A DNA stretch of 42,853 nt from JAJZRV01 sp027442615 (GTDB lineage Bacteria; Pseudomonadota; Gammaproteobacteria; Burkholderiales; Ferrovaceae). Below, piece after piece: positions 15,533 through 23,143 of this stretch. The translations under genes and the position numbers were made by a program. The notes beneath the pieces are model-generated. The model had not been told where the DNA came from and did no database searches. It saw only the letters and a program-made list of their open reading frames with translations. Positions within the stretch are counted from its first letter, which is position 1. Every line of letters begins with the position of its first letter. Location of the stretch: assembly GCA_027442615.1 (NCBI GenBank), contig DAIBBI010000022.1, forward strand, positions 1 through 42,853, given 5' to 3'.

Positions 15533-15571
15533 TAGCTCCCAAGAGCTATGGGGTATAACCCATTGGAGCTA
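15533..15571. other. Alternative inverted repeats between rhd and tusA
   Basis: The arm TAGCTC at 15533-15538 can pair with GAGCTA at 15543-15548 (loop CCAA), or, as TAGCTCC, with GGAGCTA at 15565-15571. The longer form encloses a second stem, ATGGG/CCCAT (15548-15563). The two states exclude each other, as in an attenuator. It lies in the 158-base spacer downstream of rhd and upstream of tusA on the minus strand. Confidence 0.5.
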
Positions 15572-15584
15572 CACCACGGTTTTT

Positions 15585-15971
15585 TTAGGTTTGTGCCCAG
15601 GGCAGGCCGTCGTACCGCCAGCCGTTCTGGGCATTGCGATGGTGCTGCTCGTCAAGATCTCCCTCAAACCCGTGCAGCACATTGTAGACATTCTTGAGCC
15701 CCGCCTTTTCCAGAGCAATGCCTGCATCCACCGAGCGTTTGCCGGAACGGCAAATCAGAATCACCGGGCGATCGGTACTGGCCATTTTTTTGACTTGGGA
15801 CACGAAATTCGGGTTGATTTCCCAGTCGGGTCCATCAATCCAGGGAATCAAAACCGAACCCTGGGGGTGTCCCACGAACATGTGCTCCATTTCGCTACGC
15901 ACATCGATAAATACGGCCTCGGGCTGTGATTCGAGCAACTCCTGGGCCGCCTTGGGCAACAAATGTCGCAT
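15585..15971 (-). CDS. Rhodanese-domain sulfurtransferase
   Basis: The 128-residue product is a single rhodanese domain. The active-site loop is CRSGKRS in PVILICRSGKRSVDAGIALE, with the catalytic cysteine first. Typical N-terminal elements AVFIDVRSEMEHMFVGHPQGS precede it. It probably mobilises sulfane sulfur from thiosulfate or low-molecular-weight persulfides and loads TusA. A GGAAGGAG site precedes the start. It is the first gene of the rhd-tusA-dsrE2 set and is divergent from the two-component genes. Confidence 0.9.
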   Translation of the reverse strand: MRHLLPKAAQELLESQPEAVFIDVRSEMEHMFVGHPQGSVLIPWIDGPDWEINPNFVSQVKKMASTDRPVILICRSGKRSVDAGIALEKAGLKNVYNVLHGFEGDLDEQHHRNAQNGWRYDGLPWAQT

Positions 15972-16134
15972 GGGTGAATCTCCTTCCTAGAAAGCGTTGT
16001 GCAATGCAACAGTAATGACAATTGTAACCATATGGAACAGGTATGTTATTCTCAATCAAACAGGGCAAATTGCGGCTTAAATTTACCGTTTCGCATCGCC
16101 CAACGGATGAAGGTTATGGGTCCAGGAGAGAGGC

Positions 16135-17298
16135 TTGAATAACCCACGCATTAACATCGGTTCGACTGATCCGGCGCCAACTCCTCGAGGGCTGGAAGTC
16201 AATCTGTTTCCAGTGGAACCAGACAAGCCGCTCGAAGCGCTACTCAACGGCTTCCTCAAAACCATTCTGGCCATGACGGGTGCGCAGGCGGGTGCCATTC
16301 GCCTGCTTGCGCCCGACGACCTGGAATTATACCTTGGCGCCAGCACCGGCCTCCCCCCGGAAATCATCAGCAGCGAATCCCGGGTCTCCCTGCGTTGTGG
16401 AATTTGTGGCACCTCCGTGCAGGACGGCAAGATTCACAGCAGCGATGCGGCCTATTGTGCGCAGCGCTCGGAAGGCCCGTTTTTTGGCAGCACCTGCCAG
16501 GGGCTGGTAGCCGTACCGCTGGATTATCGAGGCCAGAGCGTCGGCGTGCTCAACCTGTTTTTCGAAAAAACTCACGACATCAATCTGCATGAAGCGCAGC
16601 TGCTGCGCTCCTACGCCGAGCTGATCGGCCTGTCGCTGGAAAACGCCCGCTTGAGCCGTGAAAACCAGCGCATGAACCTGATTGCCGAGCGCCAGGCCAT
16701 TGCCAACGAAATTCACGACACCCTGTCACAAAACCTGTTTTACGGCCGCCTGCGCATGAGCGTCCTGTCCGAAGCCGTGCGCGTCGGAAACGCAGAACTG
16801 GTGCAGAAATGCCTGGGAGACATCAGCGACGCCCTGGATTCCGGGCAAAAATCGGTGCGCGAACTGATCACTCATTTTCGCTCCCAGATGGACCCCCTGG
16901 GGTTGCACCATGCCTTGAAAATGCTGATTGACGGCCTCAAGGTGCGTTCCCCCATCTCCTTTGAGTACAGCCACCCAATCACGCATCCTGAACTCACCCT
17001 GGAGCAGGAGCTACAGGTATTTCATGTGCTGCGCGAGGCACTCAACAACATCGTGCTGCATTCCAAGGCTACCCAGGCACGCCTTTTGGCCACCCATGAC
17101 GAAAGCGGCCTGAAATTCCAGATCACCGATAACGGTATGGGCATGTCCAGCGTTGCCTCGCCTGCAGGGCATTACGGACTGACCATCATGCATGAACGCG
17201 CCAAACGCATTGGCGCCACCCTGGACATCCACAGCGCAGAGGGGGTGGGAACTCAGATCACGCTGTCCCTCCGTACCTCTCCAATGGAACTGCCATGA
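16135..17298 (+). CDS. NarX-type sensor histidine kinase with cysteine GAF domain
   Basis: The 387-residue product is a cytoplasmic histidine kinase with no membrane segment. A GAF domain (about residues 32-170) is followed by a HisKA_3 dimerisation domain with phosphoacceptor His194 in NEIHDTLSQN. The HATPase domain has the N-box REALNNIVLHSKA, DNGMG and GHYGLTIMHERA. The GAF domain has four cysteines, Cys88 and Cys91 (RCGICG), Cys108 and Cys121, which could hold a metal or Fe-S cluster or react with sulfur. The start is a TTG at 16135 with AGGAGAG ten bases upstream; the first ATG, at 16273, would cut the GAF domain. It overlaps the response regulator by four bases. Confidence 0.9.
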   Translation: MNNPRINIGSTDPAPTPRGLEVNLFPVEPDKPLEALLNGFLKTILAMTGAQAGAIRLLAPDDLELYLGASTGLPPEIISSESRVSLRCGICGTSVQDGKIHSSDAAYCAQRSEGPFFGSTCQGLVAVPLDYRGQSVGVLNLFFEKTHDINLHEAQLLRSYAELIGLSLENARLSRENQRMNLIAERQAIANEIHDTLSQNLFYGRLRMSVLSEAVRVGNAELVQKCLGDISDALDSGQKSVRELITHFRSQMDPLGLHHALKMLIDGLKVRSPISFEYSHPITHPELTLEQELQVFHVLREALNNIVLHSKATQARLLATHDESGLKFQITDNGMGMSSVASPAGHYGLTIMHERAKRIGATLDIHSAEGVGTQITLSLRTSPMELP

Positions 17299-17972
17299 AC
17301 AATGAAACTGCCCCCATTCGGGTGGCCCTGGTGGATGACCATGGCTTGTGTCGACGCGGGCTCACCGAACTGTTGACGAACCGCTACGGCATTCAGGTGG
17401 TTGGTGCCACAGACAGCCCGGTGGAACTGGATACCTTGCTGGTGGAACAAAAGCCCGACCTGGTGGTGATGGACCTGCGCATGGATCCCATCAACGGGCT
17501 GCAATTGCTGGAAAAAATCCGCAAGGACGGTCATCAAACCCCGGTGGTCATCCTCACCATGAGCGACACCGAATCCGATCTTGCCTCCGCGTTACGCGCG
17601 GGTGTGCGTGGCTATCTGTTAAAGGACATGACTCCGGATGACGTAGTGGACGGCATCCGGCGCGTGGCAGCTGGCGAGATGGTGGTAGCGCCCTCCATGA
17701 CGGCCAAGATGATTGGCATTTTGCAGAAGGGAGGCACCAAGGAGGACTACCAGAACTCCCTCAAGCAATTGACGGATCGTGAGCAGGAAATTCTTGAGTT
17801 ACTGGCCGATGGCAGCACCAACAAAGCGATTGCGCGTACGCTGGGCATCAGTAACGACACGGTCAAGCAGCATGTGCGCCACATCCTCAACAAGCTCAAC
17901 CTCAGTTCGCGCGTCGAAGCTGCCGTACTCTATGCGGTGGAACAGAAATCCATTACCAAGGGAACGACCTAG
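17295..17972 (+). CDS. NarL/FixJ-type response regulator
   Basis: The 225-residue product has a receiver domain with acidic pair Asp14/Asp15, phosphoacceptor Asp60 (DLVVMDLRM) and Lys110 (GYLLKD). A LuxR-type helix-turn-helix follows (LTDREQEILELLADG, NKAIARTLGISNDTVKQHV). It is a DNA-binding partner of the kinase encoded just upstream. The pair is divergent from rhd-tusA-dsrE2, so those genes, the dsr operons or its own promoter are the first targets to consider. Confidence 0.94.
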   Translation: MNNETAPIRVALVDDHGLCRRGLTELLTNRYGIQVVGATDSPVELDTLLVEQKPDLVVMDLRMDPINGLQLLEKIRKDGHQTPVVILTMSDTESDLASALRAGVRGYLLKDMTPDDVVDGIRRVAAGEMVVAPSMTAKMIGILQKGGTKEDYQNSLKQLTDREQEILELLADGSTNKAIARTLGISNDTVKQHVRHILNKLNLSSRVEAAVLYAVEQKSITKGTT

Positions 17973-17978
17973 CGGCGA

Positions 17979-19022
17979 TCAAACGCCCAGCAGGCGGTTG
18001 ATCCAGTAACCGCCCATGCTCAGGAACAGAAACAACAGCCCTGCCAGGAGCAGCGGCTTCAAGCCGGCCTGCTTGAGCGCACCTGCAGAGGTGCGCAGCC
18101 CAAGGGCAAACATCGCCATGGTCAACAAAAACAGGTCCAGCTGAACGATGGCGTCCACCATGGGACGCGGCAGCCAGTTGAGGGAATTGAACCCGCTGAC
18201 CGACACAAACGACACGGCAAACCAGGGAATCGCCGGTGCCTGGCGCTGGTGTGCAGCCCCACCACCGGAAAACCGGCTCAAGCCCAATGACAGCAAAATT
18301 AGAAAGGGTGAGAGCATCATGACGCGCAGCATCTTTTCAATCACGGCATTGCTGGCCGCGATATCTCCCACCGCCTTTGCCGCCGCTACCACCTGGGCCA
18401 CTTCATGGACCGTGGAGCCCACATACAATCCATAGGCTCTCTCGCTGAAACCCAGGTAGGGGTAGAGCAGCGGATAAATGAACATGGACAGCGTTCCAAA
18501 CACCACGACAGTGGCAATCGCCACCGAGACCTTATGCGCGTGACCGCGCACCACGGGTTCCGCAGCCAGGACGGCAGCGGCGCCGCAGATGGAGCTGCCC
18601 GCCCCGATCAGGATGACGGTGTCGCGGTCCATCTTGAGCCAGTAAATCCCGATGAGCAGGGTGAGTCCAAAAGTCATGGCAATCACCAACACGTCCATGA
18701 GCGCACCGCTCCAGCCTACGCTTGCAATCTGCAGGAAAGTAATGCGAAAACCATAAAGAATGACCCCCAGACGCAACAGCGTGCTCTTTGAATAGTCCAC
18801 CCCATTGCCGCAGGCAGCGGCCACCTTCGGAAACAGGGTATTGCCCAACACCATCCCCAGTACGATGGCGATGGTGAGCGCGCCCAGCCCCGAATGCTGC
18901 ACGACCGGCTGGTTGGCTATCCACATGATGAGCAGGCTTGCCCCCGCCACCAGGAGCAGACCGGGAAGGCGCGCCATGAAGGCCGGGTGATGAAGCTTGT
19001 GGTGAAGGACATTGGCATGCAT
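17979..19022 (-). CDS. YeiH/UPF0324-family putative sulfur oxyanion exporter
   Basis: The 347-residue product is a polytopic membrane protein of the YeiH family, annotated in databases as putative sulfate exporters. Family blocks seen include LTIAIVLGMVLGNTLFP, LLRLGVILYGFRITF, LIGAGSSICGAAAVLAAEPVV and YVGSTVHEVAQVVAAAKAVG. I use the ATG at 19022 because an AGGAAG site lies eight bases upstream; starts at 19046 and 19091 are possible. It is divergent from a LysR regulator, the same arrangement as yeiH/yeiE in enterobacteria, where YeiE has been linked to sulfite. Export of sulfite made by reverse Dsr is a reasonable guess. Confidence 0.88.
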   Translation of the reverse strand: MHANVLHHKLHHPAFMARLPGLLLVAGASLLIMWIANQPVVQHSGLGALTIAIVLGMVLGNTLFPKVAAACGNGVDYSKSTLLRLGVILYGFRITFLQIASVGWSGALMDVLVIAMTFGLTLLIGIYWLKMDRDTVILIGAGSSICGAAAVLAAEPVVRGHAHKVSVAIATVVVFGTLSMFIYPLLYPYLGFSERAYGLYVGSTVHEVAQVVAAAKAVGDIAASNAVIEKMLRVMMLSPFLILLSLGLSRFSGGGAAHQRQAPAIPWFAVSFVSVSGFNSLNWLPRPMVDAIVQLDLFLLTMAMFALGLRTSAGALKQAGLKPLLLAGLLFLFLSMGGYWINRLLGV

Positions 19023-19081
19023 GTTATTACTTCCTGTTCTATCCATAGGATCTTCAGGCTTAATGTGCAGCAAATTCGAAT

Positions 19082-19126
19082 ATAACTCCAATTGATTATT
19101 TTCATAAAATGATTACAATTAGTTAT
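19082..19126. promoter_or_regulatory. Candidate LysR operator between yeiH and its regulator
   Basis: An AT-rich stretch contains ATAACT (19082-19087) facing AGTTAT (19121-19126), extended by imperfect CCAATTG/CAATTA arms. Inside is a smaller ATTTT-CAT-AAAAT dyad (19098-19110). The dyads abut the start of the LysR gene, the usual location of an autoregulatory LysR site. Confidence 0.5.
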
Positions 19127-20003
19127 GAATATCAACTTTCAGTACCTGCGTGCCTTTGCCGAGGTGGCCCGATGCGGCAGCTTCACCCTGGCCGCGGAAC
19201 ACCTGCACCTCACCCAGCCTGCCGTTTCCAAGGCTGTGCGCGAACTGGAAAACCATCTGGAAATGACCTTGATGGAGCGCACCTCGCGCCAGGTCAGCCT
19301 GACGGAGGCGGGCTCTACCCTGTATGAACATGCCCGCTCGATTTTTGCCCTGGAACTTGCGGCTCTGGAGGACATCAAGGCGCGCCGCGGCCTGCAACGG
19401 GGGCGGCTTGTGGTCGGCGCCAGCACCACCATCGCAGCCTACTGGTTACCGGCCTACCTGACCCGCTTTCTGGCGCTCTACCCCGGCCTGGAATTGAGCC
19501 TCGTGAGCGGCAACACGGAAAAAATTGCCCGCGACGTACTGGACTGCCGTGTGGATGTGGCCCTGGTGGAGGGCGCAGTGGATGATGTGCGCCTGGATTG
19601 CACCCCCTGGCATGACGAACCCCTGACGCTGGTAGCACCCATGCGGCAGCCGGTCTCCCAGGAGGCGCTGCGTCACCAATGCTGGATCGTGCGGGAGAGC
19701 GGCTCGGGTACGGCACAGGTCACCGAAGATTTTCTTCAACAGCAGGGCATTCACCCGCAGCGCCGGGTAGTGGTGGGAAGCAATACGGCCGCCGTGCAGA
19801 TGGTGCTGGCAGGCGCTGGGGTCTTTCTGGTTCCGCGCACCATGGTGCAGTCCCACATTGAGCGAGGAGCCCTGCAGGAGGTGGTGCTTCCCTCCGGACC
19901 GCTGACACGTCCGCTCAACTGGATCAACCTTCGAGGACGGCCGGCAAGCCCTGCGCGACGGGCCTTTGAGACCCTCCTCAACGCCGACCGGGAGAACCAC
20001 TAG
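19125..20003 (+). CDS. LysR-family regulator, YeiE/CysB-like
   Basis: The 292-residue product has the LysR N-terminal winged helix-turn-helix (LRAFAEVARCGSFTLAAEHL, LTQPAVSKAVRELE) and a periplasmic-binding-protein-like effector domain. The effector domain has the typical GRLVVGASTTIAAYWLP opening and the VALVEGAV and GSGTAQVTEDFL blocks. It is divergently transcribed from the YeiH-like exporter, which it probably controls. Sulfite or another sulfur metabolite is the likely ligand by analogy with YeiE. No RBS is obvious within the overlapping operator. Confidence 0.92.
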   Translation: MNINFQYLRAFAEVARCGSFTLAAEHLHLTQPAVSKAVRELENHLEMTLMERTSRQVSLTEAGSTLYEHARSIFALELAALEDIKARRGLQRGRLVVGASTTIAAYWLPAYLTRFLALYPGLELSLVSGNTEKIARDVLDCRVDVALVEGAVDDVRLDCTPWHDEPLTLVAPMRQPVSQEALRHQCWIVRESGSGTAQVTEDFLQQQGIHPQRRVVVGSNTAAVQMVLAGAGVFLVPRTMVQSHIERGALQEVVLPSGPLTRPLNWINLRGRPASPARRAFETLLNADRENH

Positions 20004-20074
20004 CACAGTCACCTCACAATGAAGCAGAATAGCGCTCTGGGTGATTTCAACAAAAATAATCGGAGAAGAAAATC

Positions 20075-20554
20075 GTGAAGCCTCTTGCCAAACTATTTCT
20101 GCTATTGCTTGCCCTCGGCCCCCTAACCGCCAGCGCCTTCGTTTCCTGGACCAGTGACGAGGATATCATCGGCAACGACTCCAGCATGCTGTCGAGGATG
20201 TACGAGAACACCCCGCTACGCATTGTGGTTCAGGTCAGCGACAGAAACACCGACAGCTGGCGCGTAACGCTCAACAGCGTGCTGGGCACGATCAAGGCAT
20301 TGGGAGATAAAAAACCACTCGTGGAAATCGTGGCATTCGGGCCCGGAATTGAGGGCCTCAAACGCGGCTCGCAATGGACTGAACTCGTCCAGCAAACGCT
20401 GGGGGCCGGGGTAGACATCATGGTCTGCGAAACGGCCATGGCCGCCCTGCACTTCACCCACGAGGACATGCTCCCGAACCTGAAATACGTCCCCGTGGGC
20501 GCCCTGGAAGTGATTCAGAAACAAAGGGCGGGGTACTTCTACCTGCGCCCCTAG
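20075..20554 (+). CDS. Exported DsrE-fold protein
   Basis: The 159-residue product combines a clear signal peptide (MKPLAKLFLLLLALGPLTASA, residues 1-21) with a DsrE/DsrF-like domain. LRIVVQVSDRNTD forms the first strand, PLVEIVAFGPGIEGL the second, and the single cysteine Cys118 sits in DIMVCETAMAAL, where sulfur-binding DsrE proteins have theirs. The start is GTG at 20075 with GGAGAAG upstream. Most DsrE proteins are cytoplasmic, so this one would act in the periplasm, perhaps on incoming sulfane sulfur. It follows the LysR gene by 71 bases and converges with the oxidoreductase three bases away. Confidence 0.85.
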   Translation: MKPLAKLFLLLLALGPLTASAFVSWTSDEDIIGNDSSMLSRMYENTPLRIVVQVSDRNTDSWRVTLNSVLGTIKALGDKKPLVEIVAFGPGIEGLKRGSQWTELVQQTLGAGVDIMVCETAMAALHFTHEDMLPNLKYVPVGALEVIQKQRAGYFYLRP

Positions 20555-20557
20555 GCC

Positions 20558-21532
20558 TCACACCGTAAAAATGGTGGAGCCCGTGGTCTTGCGGGCTTCC
20601 AGATCGCGGTGTGCGCGCTCGGCTTCGCGTAGTGGATAACGCTGGTTGATGGTGATTTTGACGATGCCCTGCTCTACCACCTCAAACAACTCGGCGGCAC
20701 CGGCCAGAAGGTCAGCCCGACGGGCGGTGTAAGTGGCCAGCGTGGGGCGGGTGACAAAGAGCGAGCCCTTGGCAGCCAGTAACCCCAAGTCCAGCGGTGG
20801 CACGGTGCCGGAAGACTGGCCAAAGAGGGCCAGCATGCCCAGTGGCGCCAGGCAGTCAAGGGAGCGTTCGAAGGTGTCCCTGCCCACCGAGTCGTACACC
20901 ACCTGGACTTTCTGCCCGTTGGTAATGTCCAGTACCCGCTCCAGGAAGTCTTCCTGAGTGTAGATGATGGTGTGGTCGCAGCCATGGGCGCGGGCCAGCG
21001 CAGCCTTCTGCTCGTTGCCCACTGTGCCGATGACCGTGGCGCCCAGATGCTTGGCCCACTGGCACATGATGAGTCCCACGCCGCCAGCGGCCGCGTGGAC
21101 CAGGATGGTGTCCCCACGCCGGATGCGGTAGGTACGACGCAACAGGTATTGGGCCGTCAGCCCCTGCAGCATCATGGCGGCGGCCTGGCCGTCTGAAATC
21201 ACACCAGGCAATACCACCAGCCGGTCGGCCTGCATCAGGCGCGCCTCGGAATATGCCCCCATGGGGCCAGAGGCATAGGCCACCCGATCTCCCACCTTGA
21301 CTTCGGTGACCCCAGGGCCCACTGCTTCCACCACACCTGCTGCTTCCAGCCCCAACGTGGCCGGCAACTGGATGGGATACAACCCGCTGCGATGGTAGAC
21401 ATCGATGTAGTTGAGCCCCACCGCACGGTGTTGCAAACGAACCTGACCCGGCCCCGGCTCACCGACCTGTACCGATTCCCACTTCAGTACTTCAGGGCCG
21501 CCGGTTTGATGAATGCGGATGGCATGAGTCAT
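20558..21532 (-). CDS. Quinone oxidoreductase, zinc-free MDR family
   Basis: The 324-residue product is an NADPH:quinone oxidoreductase of the medium-chain dehydrogenase family (QorA-like). It has the catalytic-domain motif VGLNYIDVYHRSGLYP, then the cofactor motif HAAAGGVGLIMCQWAKHLG and a C-terminal REAERAHRDLEARKTTGSTIF. Zinc-ligand cysteines of alcohol dehydrogenases are absent, as expected. A GAGGAG site precedes the ATG at 21532. Its role is one- or two-electron quinone reduction in the cytoplasm; no specific pathway is implied by the neighbours. Confidence 0.93.
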   Translation of the reverse strand: MTHAIRIHQTGGPEVLKWESVQVGEPGPGQVRLQHRAVGLNYIDVYHRSGLYPIQLPATLGLEAAGVVEAVGPGVTEVKVGDRVAYASGPMGAYSEARLMQADRLVVLPGVISDGQAAAMMLQGLTAQYLLRRTYRIRRGDTILVHAAAGGVGLIMCQWAKHLGATVIGTVGNEQKAALARAHGCDHTIIYTQEDFLERVLDITNGQKVQVVYDSVGRDTFERSLDCLAPLGMLALFGQSSGTVPPLDLGLLAAKGSLFVTRPTLATYTARRADLLAGAAELFEVVEQGIVKITINQRYPLREAERAHRDLEARKTTGSTIFTV

Positions 21533-21569
21533 GGTTGTCGCTCCTCTGGTTCAAGCTTGTTTTGTGGAT

Positions 21570-21598
21570 AAAGCATTTGCGAACATCGCAAATGCTTT
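21570..21598. repeat. Perfect 13-bp inverted repeat between sfsA and qor
   Basis: AAAGCATTTGCGA (21570-21582) and its exact complement (21586-21598) are separated by ACA. It could end sfsA transcription, but the following T-run is only three bases. It could also be an operator or RNA element just upstream of the quinone oxidoreductase gene. Confidence 0.75.
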
Positions 21599-21603
21599 CG
21601 ATT

Positions 21604-22317
21604 TTACCTTGCCGGACAAATTATGGGAATGAGGCGAGTCAACAGAATCTTGCGATCGGTCAGGGTTGCGCCGCAAGCCACGGCTTCCACCCCCACCTTC
21701 AGAGCCTCGCGCAAGCTCCGCCCGTATTCCGGGTCAATGCAATCCGCAGGCCGGACTTCAGAAACGTCATCGCGCTGCACGCAAAATACCAGGACAGCGC
21801 GCTCACCATCCGCCACACGTCGCATCATCTCACGCAGGTGTTTGGTGCCGCGCGTACTGACCGCATCGGGAAACAGGGCAATACCCTCCTCCACCGCAGC
21901 GGTGACGTTCTTGACTTCCACATAGCAGTTGGGTCGTCCGGGATGGGTCAAGAGCCAGTCGATGCGGCTGTTTTCCTCGCCATAACGCACTTCGGCGCGC
22001 CGCTCGCGATAGCCCGCAAGCAGTTCCAGCAGACCGCCGTCCATGGCTTCGCCCACCAACCCGTTGGCGCGATGGGTGTTGATGCCCACCCGCGCCGAGC
22101 CCACACTTACCTGCTCCCAGGTATAGCGGTACTTGCGTTCCAGATTGCCCGAATCGCTCAGCCACACGCGGAGCCCTGCTTCGACGCAACCTAGCAATGA
22201 GCCCGTGTTGGGCACGTGCACCGTCATCTCGGTGCCGTCCTCTAGGCGCACATCGGCCAAAAAGCGCTTATAGCGTTTCAGCAGCAACGCCGGAATGAGG
22301 GGTTGGGTAAATTCCAT
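21604..22317 (-). CDS. sfsA: SfsA-family nucleic-acid-binding protein
   Basis: The 237-residue product matches SfsA (sugar fermentation stimulation protein), a DNA-binding protein with an OB-like N-terminal part and a nuclease-like C-terminal fold. Recognisable segments are LLKRYKRFLADVRLEDG, VHVPNTGSLLGC, GINTHRANGLV and CYVEVKNVTAAVE. The last includes the acidic residues shared with nuclease folds. The start is six bases downstream of the pirin stop on the same strand, so the two are likely cotranscribed. The physiological role of SfsA is poorly defined. Confidence 0.95.
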   Translation of the reverse strand: MEFTQPLIPALLLKRYKRFLADVRLEDGTEMTVHVPNTGSLLGCVEAGLRVWLSDSGNLERKYRYTWEQVSVGSARVGINTHRANGLVGEAMDGGLLELLAGYRERRAEVRYGEENSRIDWLLTHPGRPNCYVEVKNVTAAVEEGIALFPDAVSTRGTKHLREMMRRVADGERAVLVFCVQRDDVSEVRPADCIDPEYGRSLREALKVGVEAVACGATLTDRKILLTRLIPIICPAR

Positions 22318-22323
22318 GCGGAT

Positions 22324-23022
22324 TCAGGGCAAATCAAACAACAGGATTTCCGCCCGTTTTGGAGAGCCCAGGGAGACCCGCTCGGCCTGGGCGATGCGCG
22401 CGCCATCCCCGGCATGCAACAGATGGCCGTCCACCACCAGGTCTCCGGTGGCCACCTGGAGATAGCCGCGACGGCCAGGGGCAAATCGATACTCCAGCGT
22501 GTCATCCTCATCGAGGATGGCTGCGTAGATCTGGGCGTCCTGATGCACGGTAACCGAACCCTCGCGCCCATCCCGCGAAGCGATGAGCTTTAGACGGGAC
22601 TGCCGGGATTCGGTGGTGAAGGACTTCTGCTCATATCCGGGAGGCAGACCGGTGTGATCCGGGAGGATCCATATTTGCAACAGATGGACGGGTTCGGTTT
22701 GCGAAGCGTTGTATTCGCTGTGAGATACCCCTGTTCCGGCCGACATGCGCTGCACATCACCAGGCCGGATCACGGAACCGTTGCCCATGCTGTCCTTATG
22801 TTTCAGCGCCCCCTCCAGCACATAGGTAATGATTTCCATGTCGCGGTGCGGGTGGGTACCAAATCCCTTCCCGGGGACGATGCGGTCTTCATTGATGACA
22901 CGTAGCGCACTAAACCCCATGTGAGCAGCATCGTAATAGTCTGCAAAAGAGAAGGAGTGATACGAGTCCAGCCACCCGTGGTTGGCGTGACCTCTATCAC
23001 GGCTACGGCGCAATGCAATCAT
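22324..23022 (-). CDS. Pirin-family bicupin protein
   Basis: The 232-residue product is a pirin (YhhW/YhaK type). The N-terminal cupin has the metal-binding pattern GTHPHRDMEIITYVLEG with further ligands in GTGVSHSEYN. The C-terminal half is a second, degenerate cupin. Some relatives have quercetin dioxygenase activity, others act as redox sensors, and the substrate here is unknown. An AGGAAA site lies seven bases before the ATG at 23022. It is the first gene of a two-gene unit with sfsA. Confidence 0.93.
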   Translation of the reverse strand: MIALRRSRDRGHANHGWLDSYHSFSFADYYDAAHMGFSALRVINEDRIVPGKGFGTHPHRDMEIITYVLEGALKHKDSMGNGSVIRPGDVQRMSAGTGVSHSEYNASQTEPVHLLQIWILPDHTGLPPGYEQKSFTTESRQSRLKLIASRDGREGSVTVHQDAQIYAAILDEDDTLEYRFAPGRRGYLQVATGDLVVDGHLLHAGDGARIAQAERVSLGSPKRAEILLFDLP

Positions 23023-23143
23023 GCAGGTTTCCTGGTTAACTGTTCCCGTTAGAGAGCAACAGTTTGGATTTATGGGTTGTAGACCCCATAATCAAGGGAA
23101 TTATCTCAAATCAGACAAAAAAAACACGCTTTAATCGTAACAA

